From Clostridia bacterium (lineage in GTDB: Bacteria > Bacillota > Clostridia > Christensenellales > Aristaeellaceae), in NCBI GenBank assembly GCA_017938695.1, contig JAGBBA010000075.1:1-64000 (forward strand): 64,000 nt of DNA, written 5' to 3'. The translations under genes and the position numbers were made by a program. Below, piece by piece: positions 40,017 to 49,310 of this stretch (positions are counted from its first letter, which is position 1; each line of letters begins with the position of its first letter). The notes beneath the pieces were generated by a model. That model was not told the DNA's origin. It made no database searches and was given only the letters and a program-made list of their open reading frames with translations.

Positions 40017-42251
40017 TTACTCTTCCTTCTGCGCCTTGCGCATGCGCACCAGCACGATGATCACGCCCAGCAGCACCAGCAGCATGCAGCCCAGTCCCAC
40101 CAGCATGAAGAGCATGGGCTCGCGGTTCTCCACGATGATGGAGGAGAAGGTGGGCTTTTCTTCCTCGGTCACAGCGGCAGCCTTGGTGAACTGATAGGAG
40201 CTCACCTTGCCGTGGCCGTCTACCAACACGGCCTCTTTGGTGAGGGACCAGCGCTTTTCATCCTCGCTGATGCGGTCGATCAAAGCGTTGATGCCTTCTT
40301 CCGCCGGAGCGGACAGCACCATCACCGCACGGTTCTGGGCATAGGGGGAATGCAGCAGCTGCACCGTACCCACCTGGGCAGCGTAGCTCTCGTCCAGGAT
40401 GATCTTATCGTTGGACTTCACGCTGTCCATGGCGTCGCTGTACTGGAAGTGCAGCTTGTCGTTCATCTGGCGCAGCAGCGTATTGGTGCGGGGCATGCCG
40501 ATGACCACCATGTTGTAGTCGGCATCCGTCTGCATGAATTCAGCAGCGCGCTGCACCTTCAGGCTGCCATAGGGATCGGAACCGGCACCCAGCATGCTCA
40601 TGGTGTAGCCAGCCAGCTGCAGCTCGGCAGCGGTGGGGCTGTCGGCCAGCACCAGCAGCACGTCGTTCAGGCGGCTTCCGCGCTGGAAGGGTGCGGGGCG
40701 GTTGGCCAGGCTGAGGGTAGAGTTCTCCCCTGCCGGCAGATAGAATGTGGAATCCTCGGCCACATAGGCCCAGGGCATGTTCAGCTGACGGGGCGTGCAG
40801 TCCAGGTCCTTCACTTCCAGGTCAAAGGCAATAACCATGTAAGTGCTGGCCGCACCCACGGCATCGGCAGGCACAGCGAAGGTCAGGGTGTCGCCGGTGG
40901 CACCTTCCTTGCTCAGCTTTTTGCTGGCCAGGGGGATGCTATTGCCCCAGTACACGGTGATCAGGCTGCGGTCGAAGTCCAGGTTTTCGCTGTAACGGAA
41001 GTTCAGGGAGAAGCGGCTCTCGCTGGACAGGGCGTAGTCCTCTGCCACGGGCAGATACATGGTCACGCTCTGGTGGAAGGGGCCGGAGAAGCTGGCACCG
41101 TGGCCCAGGATATCCTTCAGGGTGTACTGGCCTTCCAGGGCCAGGGCACTGGTCTGCCCGGCAGCGATGATGCTGTCGGACTCACCTACGGACACATAGG
41201 CATCGGCAGAGTGGGCCTGCTCCACGCGGGAGGCATCCGCCAGGAAGCGGGCGGCTTCCATCAGGGCAGCAGCCTCGCGGGCCACCACCAGCAGGTATTC
41301 CTTGCCATCCTGGCTGGCACGGCGGATCATCGCGCCGGTGGGCGGCACTTCGCTGTCCAACAGGGCCAGCAGCTCGGCCGGGGTGTTGTCGCGCAGGCCG
41401 AAGTAAATCACATGCTTGCGGTCGATCTCGCCAATGCGGCCAAAGGCAATATCGTTGTCCAGGCTGACGGAAGCACCCAGATCAGCCATAATGGCCAGGG
41501 CAGCTTCCAGCTCCACGTTCTCCGCCTTGTCGGACACCGTCACCGCGCACTCCGCGCCGGTCTTGTCCATCAGGGAGATGAAGGGGTACGGGAACATGCC
41601 GATCTCTCCTGCGTCCTCGGACAGGCTGTAGCCAATGCGCAGACAGGTGGTATCGGCGATCTTGATCCAGTTGGCACCGTTGTAGTCGTCGGTGCAGCCC
41701 TCGTCGTCGGTCAGGCGGATGTACGCGCCGATCTCCAGCAGGTTGAAGCCGTTGTTCATCAGGTCAACGGGCACAGCGATGTACAAAACCGTGGGCACGT
41801 TGGCGCCCTTGGCCTCCACCCGGCAGGAATAGAAGGGCGTGCCGTTCATGTAGAAAGTCATGGAGGAGTACTCGCTCAGGATCAGATCGGAAGCGGTGTA
41901 GCTCAGGCGCAGGATGGCCTTTTCCGCCACGGCATAATCCGGCAGCTCGGCATACAGGGCAATGGAGGAGAAGATGCCGTGCATGGTCTGCACGCCGCTG
42001 AAGTAGTAATCAGCGTAGTCCAGACCCTCCATGCCCGCGCCATCAAAGTCGCTCTCCTGCATCAGGCTCTGGTTGGCCATGGCCTCCTGCACCTTCAGGT
42101 CGGTGGCACCCAGGGGCATCACATCAATGTCCGTTTCGGTGGCGATGATCTCTTCCTCCGCCACCGCTTCTGCCACAGTGGCCGCCGGTGCCATAAGCAT
42201 CAGCATCGCCATCATCAGGCTCACAAGACGCATCAGGATGTTCTTATTCAC
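40017..42251 (-). CDS. BcsB-like exopolysaccharide synthase accessory subunit
   Basis: 744 residues; GTG 42251 is preferred because GGAGGG lies seven bases upstream, while TTG 42257 is only two bases from it. A signal peptide (LVSLMMAMLMLMAPAATVAEA), two long beta-rich carbohydrate-binding/flavodoxin-like halves and a C-terminal membrane anchor (FMLVGLGCMLLVLLGVIIVLV) followed by basic residues match BcsB. It lies 14 bases after the GT2 synthase gene. It would guide the nascent polymer on the outer face of the membrane. Confidence 0.85.
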   Translation of the reverse strand: MNKNILMRLVSLMMAMLMLMAPAATVAEAVAEEEIIATETDIDVMPLGATDLKVQEAMANQSLMQESDFDGAGMEGLDYADYYFSGVQTMHGIFSSIALYAELPDYAVAEKAILRLSYTASDLILSEYSSMTFYMNGTPFYSCRVEAKGANVPTVLYIAVPVDLMNNGFNLLEIGAYIRLTDDEGCTDDYNGANWIKIADTTCLRIGYSLSEDAGEIGMFPYPFISLMDKTGAECAVTVSDKAENVELEAALAIMADLGASVSLDNDIAFGRIGEIDRKHVIYFGLRDNTPAELLALLDSEVPPTGAMIRRASQDGKEYLLVVAREAAALMEAARFLADASRVEQAHSADAYVSVGESDSIIAAGQTSALALEGQYTLKDILGHGASFSGPFHQSVTMYLPVAEDYALSSESRFSLNFRYSENLDFDRSLITVYWGNSIPLASKKLSKEGATGDTLTFAVPADAVGAASTYMVIAFDLEVKDLDCTPRQLNMPWAYVAEDSTFYLPAGENSTLSLANRPAPFQRGSRLNDVLLVLADSPTAAELQLAGYTMSMLGAGSDPYGSLKVQRAAEFMQTDADYNMVVIGMPRTNTLLRQMNDKLHFQYSDAMDSVKSNDKIILDESYAAQVGTVQLLHSPYAQNRAVMVLSAPAEEGINALIDRISEDEKRWSLTKEAVLVDGHGKVSSYQFTKAAAVTEEEKPTFSSIIVENREPMLFMLVGLGCMLLVLLGVIIVLVRMRKAQKEE

Positions 42252-42265
42252 TGTCAATCCCTCCG

Positions 42266-43522
42266 TTAATCAGCGGATCGTTCCGTTTTGTACCAGGTAA
42301 ATTCACTCTTGGTCGCGGCGCGCTTGATGCTCATCCACAGGGCCTTGAGCACCACCACCACCCACAGCTTGGCATAGCTGAACAGCATCAACAGCACCAG
42401 GAAGGCACTTTGCAGGCTGAACTCATTTTTCTCCAGGGCCAGGGTGAGCATCACGTTGCACACAAACAGCGTACAGGCCAGCACCCACACCAGCGTGGAC
42501 AAGCCGCCCAGCGACACATGGGCATAGCCCAGTATGCCAAGCACGAAGATGCTGTCCGAGCACACCAGGGCGGTCATCATCAGGATGTATACCAGCGTGT
42601 AGTACAGCACGTCCAGGCGCATCAGCCCGCCCTTGGGATCGAAGATGTACTTGAAGTTGTTCTTCAGCACATACAGGTTGCCCATGGCCCAACGCGTTCG
42701 CTGTTTGAACCATATGCTCAGCTTGAAGGGCTCCTGCTCCCAGGTCACCGCCTGGGGCAGCATGCGGATCTTGTAGCCCATGCGGTAGATGCGGAAGCTG
42801 ATCTCCGTGTCCTCCGACAGGGCATCCGGATCCCAGCCGCCGATCTCTTCGATGATGTGGCGGTGGATCACGAAATTCGTGCCCGGGATGGTGCAAAGCT
42901 TGAAGAAGAACCACCGTCCGGCCTGGTTCATGCACTGATGGGCCAGGGTTTCGATGTTCACAAAGCGGGTCATCAGCGAAGCGTTGCGGTTACGGGTGCG
43001 GAATTTGCCGATCACCGCGCCCAGGCTTTCGTCGGCCATGAGGTTTTCCACCAGCAGACGCAGGGCCTGGGGCTCAGGGGTGTTGTCCGCATCATAGATG
43101 GCGAACACCGTGCCCTTGGCCACCGAGAAACCGATATTCAGCGCGTTGGACTTGCCCTTGCCGCCCACCTTGTTGTCGGTATTGACCACGATGAGCATGC
43201 GGTCGGGGTTCTGGGCCTGAATGCGCTTAAGCTTCTCTGCGGTATCGTCGGAGGAATTATCGTTGATGACGATGACCTCGTAGCGGTCTTTGGGGTAATC
43301 GAAGTTCAGCAGGGCCCGCACCGTGCGCTGGATGACCGCGCTCTCGTTATGGGCGGGCACCATCACCGACACGAAGGGGTATTCCTCCAGGGGAATGTGG
43401 GGGTCCGTTTTGGCCATCCGGTAGTAGTAGATGAAGCCGCCCACCGACAGGAACACGTTAATGCCCATCAGCGTCCAGATGGCGATCATGGCAAAGAGCG
43501 TTAAATAGTCGGCTATGCTCAA
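42266..43522 (-). CDS. Processive GT2 glycosyltransferase (cellulose-synthase-like)
   Basis: 418 residues from TTG 43522, whose TTGA overlaps the previous stop; AGGAGGT lies about 11 bases upstream. One N-terminal membrane segment precedes the GT2 domain (VMVPAHNESAVIQRTVRALL, DNSSDDT, FAIYDADNTPEPQAL with the DxD-like site, ALSEDTEISFR with the catalytic Asp, QRTRWAMGNLY with the Q-x-x-R-W acceptor motif near residue 274). Several C-terminal membrane segments follow. There is no PilZ domain, so direct cyclic-di-GMP control is not evident. It is the polymerase of the operon. Confidence 0.93.
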   Translation of the reverse strand: MSIADYLTLFAMIAIWTLMGINVFLSVGGFIYYYRMAKTDPHIPLEEYPFVSVMVPAHNESAVIQRTVRALLNFDYPKDRYEVIVINDNSSDDTAEKLKRIQAQNPDRMLIVVNTDNKVGGKGKSNALNIGFSVAKGTVFAIYDADNTPEPQALRLLVENLMADESLGAVIGKFRTRNRNASLMTRFVNIETLAHQCMNQAGRWFFFKLCTIPGTNFVIHRHIIEEIGGWDPDALSEDTEISFRIYRMGYKIRMLPQAVTWEQEPFKLSIWFKQRTRWAMGNLYVLKNNFKYIFDPKGGLMRLDVLYYTLVYILMMTALVCSDSIFVLGILGYAHVSLGGLSTLVWVLACTLFVCNVMLTLALEKNEFSLQSAFLVLLMLFSYAKLWVVVVLKALWMSIKRAATKSEFTWYKTERSAD

Positions 43523-45099
43523 CCCTGATCCACCTCCTGCATTGTTGCTTCATTCTCCGCAGTTTTCACCTTCTGGCGTTTTTTGTTCATGCCCTGCACC
43601 AGCTCCTTGCGCATCACCCTGCGGGACAGAAGCGTAAAGGTGATGAACAGCGTGCAGGCAATGAATACGAAAATCAGAATCAGCTTGTTGCTGGTTTCGA
43701 TCTGGTCTGTCAGGTACTGGGCAAAGCCCCGGTCGAACTCGTAATCCGCTTCGTAAGAGAAAGGATAGAAGTTCAGGTCCACCTTCACCCCGTTCACAGT
43801 CACGCCCTGCTCGTTCTGCACGATATAGTTATCCGACAGGAACAGGGTGTTTTCCATCTGGGTCAGGCTCTTCAGCACGCGCCGGGAAGCCTTGATCCGC
43901 CGCACATACTGGCGCAGCGTTTCCACATCCTCGTTCACATCCAGGTAGATGGCCTGGGCGAAGGAGGTGGTGAACGCCTGATCATCCTCCCAAGCGGATA
44001 CGATGATCTGATGGCCGTCCTTGCGGGCCGCATTGGTGGTCAGCCGGTGGCCGGGAATGGGTTCAGCCGTCTTCACCGCAAAGATAGTGCGGAAGCTTTT
44101 CAGAATGTCGATGCCCTTTTCGCACAAAAGGTACACTTCCGGGGCCTGCAACGCCGTGGGATAGACCGCATAGGCACTGTAAGCCGAGTAGGCGATCTCC
44201 ATGTGCCGGATCAGCTCTTCAGAGTCCACCTGGCTCAGCGTCACCTGGGGCATGGACAGGATCATGCCTGCGCCCCGGTTTTGCAGATACCGCAGGTATT
44301 CGCAGAAGTGCTTCATGGCCGGGTACTCCGCATGGTCGTAGATGGGCATCAGGGCCAGGGCGAAGGGCACACCCTCCTCCTCCAGCATGTCGGTGATCTC
44401 CATCAGGCGCGAAGGCTCGTAGAAGGGATACACCCTGTCCAGCACCACATAGCTGCCGTAGGCCGTAGGCGCATTCTCGTAGGGCCACTGCCACAGCTGG
44501 ATCATGCTGGCCAGCATGGCGCACATCACATTGCTCTCGGCATCGAAGTACGCCAGGTGGGTGATATCCCCCACCGTTTTGCACAGGGGATAGCTTTCAC
44601 TATTCACAAAAACCTGGCCGCCCAGGGACTCCCCTTCCCCCTGCAGCAGCAGAATGCCGTTATCCTTCACCAGAATATCGCCGGAGCCCTCGCTCTCTCC
44701 CTCGGCACTCCAGCGCACCACCACCGAGCCCTCGGGCCGCATGGTGTTGGGTGAAAGCTGCTCCAGGCCGCCCGAACCAATCACGAAGGTCTTCACGCCA
44801 CTCTGGCGGATGGCCCATGCCGTGATATCCGACAGGCGGCGGTCAGGCTCCACCAGCACGATCACCGAGGTATAGGCGGAAACATCGCTGATGTCCGTCC
44901 AGGCGTCCTCGTAGGTGACCAGAGCATTGGTGTAGGCCATCAGGCGGTAGAGGTACTCAAAGGCGGCCTCCATGCGGCTGTCGCCCTCCACATCGGTGAG
45001 GATCAGCACATTTTCCTCGTCCGCCAGCGCAGCAGGGGCCGGGAGCATCCCCAGGCACAGCACCACCGCCAGCAGCAAGGTCAATACGCGCTTAAACAT
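43519..45099 (-). CDS. DUF2334/YdjC-like deacetylase-type protein, membrane anchored
   Basis: 526 residues from ATG 45099, which overlaps the previous stop by eight bases; a GTG at 45123 is possible but has no better ribosome site. The signal peptide LLLAVVLCLGMLPAPAALA is followed by a domain with VLDRVYPFYEPSRLMEITDMLEEEGVPFALALMPIY near residue 230, the start of the polysaccharide-deacetylase-like barrel of DUF2334. A C-terminal membrane anchor (KLILIFVFIACTLFITFTLL) and a basic tail complete it. The same family occurs beside GT2 synthases in other Bacillota exopolysaccharide operons. Possible deacetylation or chain editing is an inference. Confidence 0.75.
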   Translation of the reverse strand: MFKRVLTLLLAVVLCLGMLPAPAALADEENVLILTDVEGDSRMEAAFEYLYRLMAYTNALVTYEDAWTDISDVSAYTSVIVLVEPDRRLSDITAWAIRQSGVKTFVIGSGGLEQLSPNTMRPEGSVVVRWSAEGESEGSGDILVKDNGILLLQGEGESLGGQVFVNSESYPLCKTVGDITHLAYFDAESNVMCAMLASMIQLWQWPYENAPTAYGSYVVLDRVYPFYEPSRLMEITDMLEEEGVPFALALMPIYDHAEYPAMKHFCEYLRYLQNRGAGMILSMPQVTLSQVDSEELIRHMEIAYSAYSAYAVYPTALQAPEVYLLCEKGIDILKSFRTIFAVKTAEPIPGHRLTTNAARKDGHQIIVSAWEDDQAFTTSFAQAIYLDVNEDVETLRQYVRRIKASRRVLKSLTQMENTLFLSDNYIVQNEQGVTVNGVKVDLNFYPFSYEADYEFDRGFAQYLTDQIETSNKLILIFVFIACTLFITFTLLSRRVMRKELVQGMNKKRQKVKTAENEATMQEVDQG

Positions 45100-45955
45100 C
45101 GTACACCAGCTCGCTCTCCACACTGCGCTTGAAGCCCATCATGTCGCCCTTGAAGGTCTCCGCGCTGTACTGCTTGCAGGCAAAACGCAGATCCAGCTTC
45201 ACGCCGGGCTCCAGAATGCCATCGAAGGCACCGTCCTTGCGCAGGGCCGCCGTCAGACGGTTGCGGACGAACACGCTGTCCTTTTCCGTGGTGGTCAGAA
45301 GCACCGCCAGCGTGCCCTTTTCGTCGATGCAGTAGGTACGGTCCTCCACACGGACGGTCATGCGCACGGTGTCGGCCATCTTCTGGCGCAGCTCCACATA
45401 CAGCCGCTTGGGCAGGATGCCCCGCAGCTCGCTCTCGTAGCGCATCTGCACCAGCATCAGGGAGATGGGCAGGTTGTTACGCGCTGCATAGCCAGCCATC
45501 AGCCGCAGGTCGCGGTACAGGGCGCGCTGATTGTACAGGCCGGTGAGCTCGTCAACCAGCACCAGCTCTTCTACCTGGCGGCGCAGCATGGTGTTCTCGG
45601 TATCCATGCCCTTCATGCCCCGCAGGAACAGGCTGGCAGCCAGTGCACCCAGCAGCGGCACGGGCACCCACACATAGTCCGTCAGGGCCAGCAGCACACC
45701 GGACATGTAATACTCGTAGAGCTTATAGCACACCCACACGCAGGTCAGCGTGCCGCACAGCACCCAGCTCAGGGAGGAACGGCCCAGGAAGCCGATCATC
45801 ACAGCCACGTCCATGGCCAGGATCAGCACCAGGTAGATCACGCGGCTGTCCGCCGGGGCAAACGCCATGATCATCGCCTGGGCAAAGGCCCACAAAAGCA
45901 GCAGCAGCACTGCCAGATCTCTGACAGATGCCTCGCGGAGATTCTTTTTCTTCAT
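45092..45955 (-). CDS. Membrane GGDEF-like protein with degenerate active site
   Basis: 287 residues from ATG 45955, with GGAGGAATAAATAG upstream. Four to five membrane segments (residues 12-110) are followed by a short coil and a GGDEF-type domain beginning LVDELTGLYNQRALYRDL at about residue 133. Where diguanylate cyclases have the GG(D/E)EF loop, this protein has DEKGTLAVLL. The substrate loop is therefore missing and enzymatic activity is unlikely. Its place in the operon suggests a sensor or structural role, perhaps nucleotide binding without synthesis. Confidence 0.82.
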   Translation of the reverse strand: MKKKNLREASVRDLAVLLLLLWAFAQAMIMAFAPADSRVIYLVLILAMDVAVMIGFLGRSSLSWVLCGTLTCVWVCYKLYEYYMSGVLLALTDYVWVPVPLLGALAASLFLRGMKGMDTENTMLRRQVEELVLVDELTGLYNQRALYRDLRLMAGYAARNNLPISLMLVQMRYESELRGILPKRLYVELRQKMADTVRMTVRVEDRTYCIDEKGTLAVLLTTTEKDSVFVRNRLTAALRKDGAFDGILEPGVKLDLRFACKQYSAETFKGDMMGFKRSVESELVYDV

Positions 45956-45959
45956 CTAT

Positions 45960-47480
45960 TTATTCCTCCGTCTCAATGATCTTGGTCTTGTGCAGGATCT
46001 CACCCAGCAGAAGGATGAACAGCACGTCGATACAGCAGCCCATCAGGAACGACTCGCTGATCAATTCGCTGTCGCCGCTCATGATCACCACCGTCATGAT
46101 CTCCACCGTGGCAAAGCCTACCAGCACATAGAACAGGCTGCTGAACAGGCTCTTTTTGCGGTCTTCATCGGTGTCCTTCTTCTTTTTCTTGCGGATCAAA
46201 CCGAACGCCAGCAGGATGATCACCAGTGCGCCGGCGGTTTTGGGGGCCGACTGCTCCTTGAAGGTGGACCACAGTGCCATCCATGGCGATTTTGCCTTTT
46301 CCGGCAGGCCCACCGAACGCTCGTAGTTACCGCTGTAACTGGGGCGGGTCACAAAGGCGTCGTGAACGCCGATATCAAACATGCCGATCAGCGCACCGGG
46401 GTGGCGCACATAATGCAGGATCACCTCGCTGGTGGAATACCGGTCGAAGAAGCCTTCATCCAGCACACCGGAGGACGGCAGCACCACCGGGAAGGACTGG
46501 GTGGCGTAGGTTTCCGTCAGGATGGAGTACCGGGGCTCGATGCCGAATTCCTCCAGGGTTTTCTCGGGGTTATCTGTCTGAAACAGCACACCGCGGGTCA
46601 TCTGGTTGTATTGTTGCTCCAGGGTCTGGTTGGTGGTCATCTGCGCCGTGGCGATCACGCTGGACATGCACAGGATCAGCGAGCACACCAGGTACAGCGA
46701 GCGATGGATGTTGCTGATGTTCAGCCGCAGAAGCCCCCAGTAGATCATGGCGATAACTACACCCGCCAGTGCACAGTAGGGGTTCACCGTCATCAGCAGG
46801 ATGGTGGCCGCCGCCAGCACCACCGGGTACACGCCCATGCCTTCGCTTTGGGCAATGCCGTCGATCATGTCCACCATCAGCAACAGGAGCAGCCACTCCA
46901 GCGGCTGGGTGTACAGGGACGCCAGGCGGGTGATCATGCTCACATCGGCAAAGACCAGCACCGCCACCACGCCCACCGCCAGGCCCTCGGAGTAGATCGA
47001 TACCCGGCTGAGCACGCCGCGGATCAGCGGATACAAAAGGGCCAGGTAAAGCACCAGGTAAATGGCCGCCAGGAAGCGCATATCAAAATACTCGTCCCAG
47101 GTGACAGCATTGTCGATCAGCTGCGCCAAACCCACCGCTGCCCGCAGCAGGAAGGGCGTGGTATCGGGGGTATCCGGATAGGTATGATAGACATACACCC
47201 GGTCGTAATAGTTGAAATAACGGTCGTCCCGGTCGGGCTCCAGCAGCTGCATGCCGGTATCCTTCAGCACATCGTCGAAGCTGCCGTCGTTGGACAGGCC
47301 GAGATAAGGCGGTACAAACAGCATCACCGAGGCGATCACCGCGATCACCGCCACCACCCAGAAAGCAAGCTGGGCCGGACGGTATTTCTCGCGCATGCGC
47401 TTGTCAAAGCGTTTGATCGCGCCCGTGACCTTGAAGATCTGATGGTTGACCCACCGGAAAAACTGCACGATATGCTTCAC
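45960..47480 (-). CDS. Polytopic membrane protein related to the 32740-35742 duplication
   Basis: 506 residues from GTG 47480 after AAGGAGG. A membrane segment near residue 45 is followed by GLSNDGSFDDVLKDTGMQLL, the same motif as both halves of the larger protein. Its ending (HYVRHPGALIGMFDIGVHDAF, about residue 370) also resembles theirs. About ten membrane segments are predicted. A charged KKKKKDTDEDRKK loop precedes the last segments. It is GT-C-like by topology, with no firm family assignment. Confidence 0.65.
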   Translation of the reverse strand: MKHIVQFFRWVNHQIFKVTGAIKRFDKRMREKYRPAQLAFWVVAVIAVIASVMLFVPPYLGLSNDGSFDDVLKDTGMQLLEPDRDDRYFNYYDRVYVYHTYPDTPDTTPFLLRAAVGLAQLIDNAVTWDEYFDMRFLAAIYLVLYLALLYPLIRGVLSRVSIYSEGLAVGVVAVLVFADVSMITRLASLYTQPLEWLLLLLMVDMIDGIAQSEGMGVYPVVLAAATILLMTVNPYCALAGVVIAMIYWGLLRLNISNIHRSLYLVCSLILCMSSVIATAQMTTNQTLEQQYNQMTRGVLFQTDNPEKTLEEFGIEPRYSILTETYATQSFPVVLPSSGVLDEGFFDRYSTSEVILHYVRHPGALIGMFDIGVHDAFVTRPSYSGNYERSVGLPEKAKSPWMALWSTFKEQSAPKTAGALVIILLAFGLIRKKKKKDTDEDRKKSLFSSLFYVLVGFATVEIMTVVIMSGDSELISESFLMGCCIDVLFILLLGEILHKTKIIETEE

Positions 47481-47518
47481 GGCTCACTCGCCTCCTTCCC
47501 TGTTGCTTTCGTTAGGAA

Positions 47519-49114
47519 TCATTTCATGATATAGCTCTGCCACTGCTGCCAGGCCTGCATGGCCTGCACCACGTCGAAGGTGTACAGCAGCGTGCCGTTC
47601 GTTGCACCGTATCCACCCACGATGGGCTCCTCAAAGGTACGCAGCCTGTCCATTTCCTGCATGGCACACAGGGCCATGTCGGGTCGGTCGGCCGCAATGC
47701 CGATCTGCACCAGCAGCGCATAGGTGGCCGTGGATTCAAACTCATACCCGGCAGCCACCTGGCCCTCGGGGGTATATCCGGCAGCAATGTAGCCCTCCTG
47801 CAACCGGGCTTCCAGCCAGTCCAGGGTCTTTTCCTGGGGGATGCCCGCCTTGGCCGCATGGAGCACAGTGACCATGGCTTCGTTCATCTGCAAAAGATTG
47901 CCGGTGTAGCTGGCCTTGTCCACATCGTACCTGGGCCAGTACAGGGGGAATTCGTCGGATATCACGCCCTGCGCCAGCAGCTGCTCGGCCTGGTCAGCCA
48001 CAGCCTGCCACCCTTCGCGGTAGCTTGCCAGCGCACGCATGGCCGCCACGTCCTGATAGCACAGGGTCACTTCGCCGGATACCTGGTCGTTACTCAGGTC
48101 AACGTAGTCGCGCATCCAGCCGCCTTCGATGCACTTGGCATACAGCGCACGCTCCCGGTAGGCCAGTTCCTGCGTGTAGCCGCCCCACTTTTCCTCGGCG
48201 TAAAGCAGAGCCTCCACCAGGCGAAGGTCGTCCAGGCTGGCGTTCACGCTTGCCATTTCGCCGTTCACCGTCTGCCAGGCGCAAAGACCGCTGCGGGTCA
48301 TATGATTGCGGGCATAGGCCAGACTGTTGTCGAACAAGGGCTTGTTGTCCGTAGCCAGGGCATGGTGCATCATGATGCCCTGGGTTTCTGAAAGGACGGT
48401 ATTCCTGGGCAGCAGCTTGCCATGCTCGATCATGCAAGCCGAAGCAACGCCGCCGTTTTCCGTCATGGAGGCCAACAGCTGCTCCATCTGGGCCAGGGCA
48501 CCGCCGTTGGCGTATACCAGCATGGCGGACATTTCAGCCGCGTCCGGCGTATCGGCGGTGGCATGGGTCAGCGTACCATCCGCAGCGAAAAACGCCATGG
48601 AGGGTACGCTGTTCAGTCCCAGATTCTTGAACAAGGCGGCCCCGGGGTCCAGCAGTGTGCCGCAGGTGAAACCATAGCCAGCCAGGCATTCCTGGGCGGT
48701 TTGCAGCGTTTCGCCCCGCACACCCTCCCGGGCCACCAGCATAAGGCGTGCGCCTGCGGCCTCAGCAGCATCCATGGCCTGGGGAAACGCACCTGCAAAG
48801 TACTCCTTGCAGTCGCCGCACCAGCTGGACCAGAACAACAGCACCAGCGGCTGGCCTTGCAGCTCCGTCAGGGCAACGCTCTCCCCTTCCGCATTCTTCA
48901 GCGTTCCTTCATAAGAATGGTACAGCTTGCTGCGGTCGGGCAGATAGTCCTCACGGGTGGTCAGTTCGGCATTGGTAGCGGGGACAGGCGTAGCAACGGG
49001 TGCTTCCGGCTGCACGGAGATGAACATCCACACGCCTACACCCAGCAGGATTGCGATCATCACGGCAGTCAGGCACAGGGCAAGGATCAGCCGTGTCAAT
49101 GGTTTTTGCTGCAC
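47519..49114 (-). CDS. Thioredoxin-like domain fused to a GH8-like glycanase
   Basis: 531 residues from GTG 49114, which has GGGAGGGG upstream; ATG 49138 lacks a ribosome site. One membrane anchor (LILALCLTAVMIAILLGVGV) is followed by a TlpA/thioredoxin domain (LVLLFWSSWCGDCKEYFAG, WCGDC near residue 95). From about residue 250 there is an (alpha/alpha)6 domain with SETQGIMMHHALATDN and NASLDDLRLVEALLYAEEKWGG, the catalytic Glu and Asp regions of GH8 glycanases such as BcsZ. It is the first gene of the operon. A polymer-trimming role is inferred; the thioredoxin fusion is unusual. Confidence 0.8.
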   Translation of the reverse strand: MQQKPLTRLILALCLTAVMIAILLGVGVWMFISVQPEAPVATPVPATNAELTTREDYLPDRSKLYHSYEGTLKNAEGESVALTELQGQPLVLLFWSSWCGDCKEYFAGAFPQAMDAAEAAGARLMLVAREGVRGETLQTAQECLAGYGFTCGTLLDPGAALFKNLGLNSVPSMAFFAADGTLTHATADTPDAAEMSAMLVYANGGALAQMEQLLASMTENGGVASACMIEHGKLLPRNTVLSETQGIMMHHALATDNKPLFDNSLAYARNHMTRSGLCAWQTVNGEMASVNASLDDLRLVEALLYAEEKWGGYTQELAYRERALYAKCIEGGWMRDYVDLSNDQVSGEVTLCYQDVAAMRALASYREGWQAVADQAEQLLAQGVISDEFPLYWPRYDVDKASYTGNLLQMNEAMVTVLHAAKAGIPQEKTLDWLEARLQEGYIAAGYTPEGQVAAGYEFESTATYALLVQIGIAADRPDMALCAMQEMDRLRTFEEPIVGGYGATNGTLLYTFDVVQAMQAWQQWQSYIMK

Positions 49115-49180
49115 CGTGTCCCCTCCCTGTTTTGCCATTTTTGTCGCAAAATCGGCCTATTCCGCCAGTTTCACGTATAC

Positions 49181-49209
49181 ATTATAATATATTCATATTC
49201 TGATGACAA
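49181..49209 (-). promoter_or_regulatory. Promoter of the exopolysaccharide operon
   Basis: Minus strand: TTGTCA at 49209-49204, 17 bases, TATAAT at 49186-49181. The ten genes downstream follow with short gaps or overlaps and no other obvious promoter. The leader is about 60 bases, too short for a riboswitch. Confidence 0.85.
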
Positions 49210-49276
49210 CGAATTTTTCGTTTTTTTCTTGTTTCATTTTCCGGAAACGGTACCGGAATGTGCCATAAAACGCAAA

Positions 49277-49305
49277 ATGCGCCGATCCATCATGAATCGA
49301 CGCAT
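49277..49305 (-). terminator. Terminator of the tat operon
   Basis: ATGCGTCGATTCATG on the minus strand pairs with the following ATGGATCGGCGCAT and is followed by TTTTGCGTTTT. Confidence 0.7.
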
Positions 49306-49310
49306 TGACA

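Noticed and set aside
39993-42269. A 758-codon plus-strand frame opposite the BcsB-like gene, and similar long frames over the exopolysaccharide operon
   Set aside because: Antisense shadows; the minus-strand genes have signal peptides, membrane segments and family motifs.
49139-49181. A cyclic-di-GMP riboswitch ahead of the exopolysaccharide operon
   Set aside because: The predicted leader is only about 60 bases and shows no paired-helix architecture of that size.
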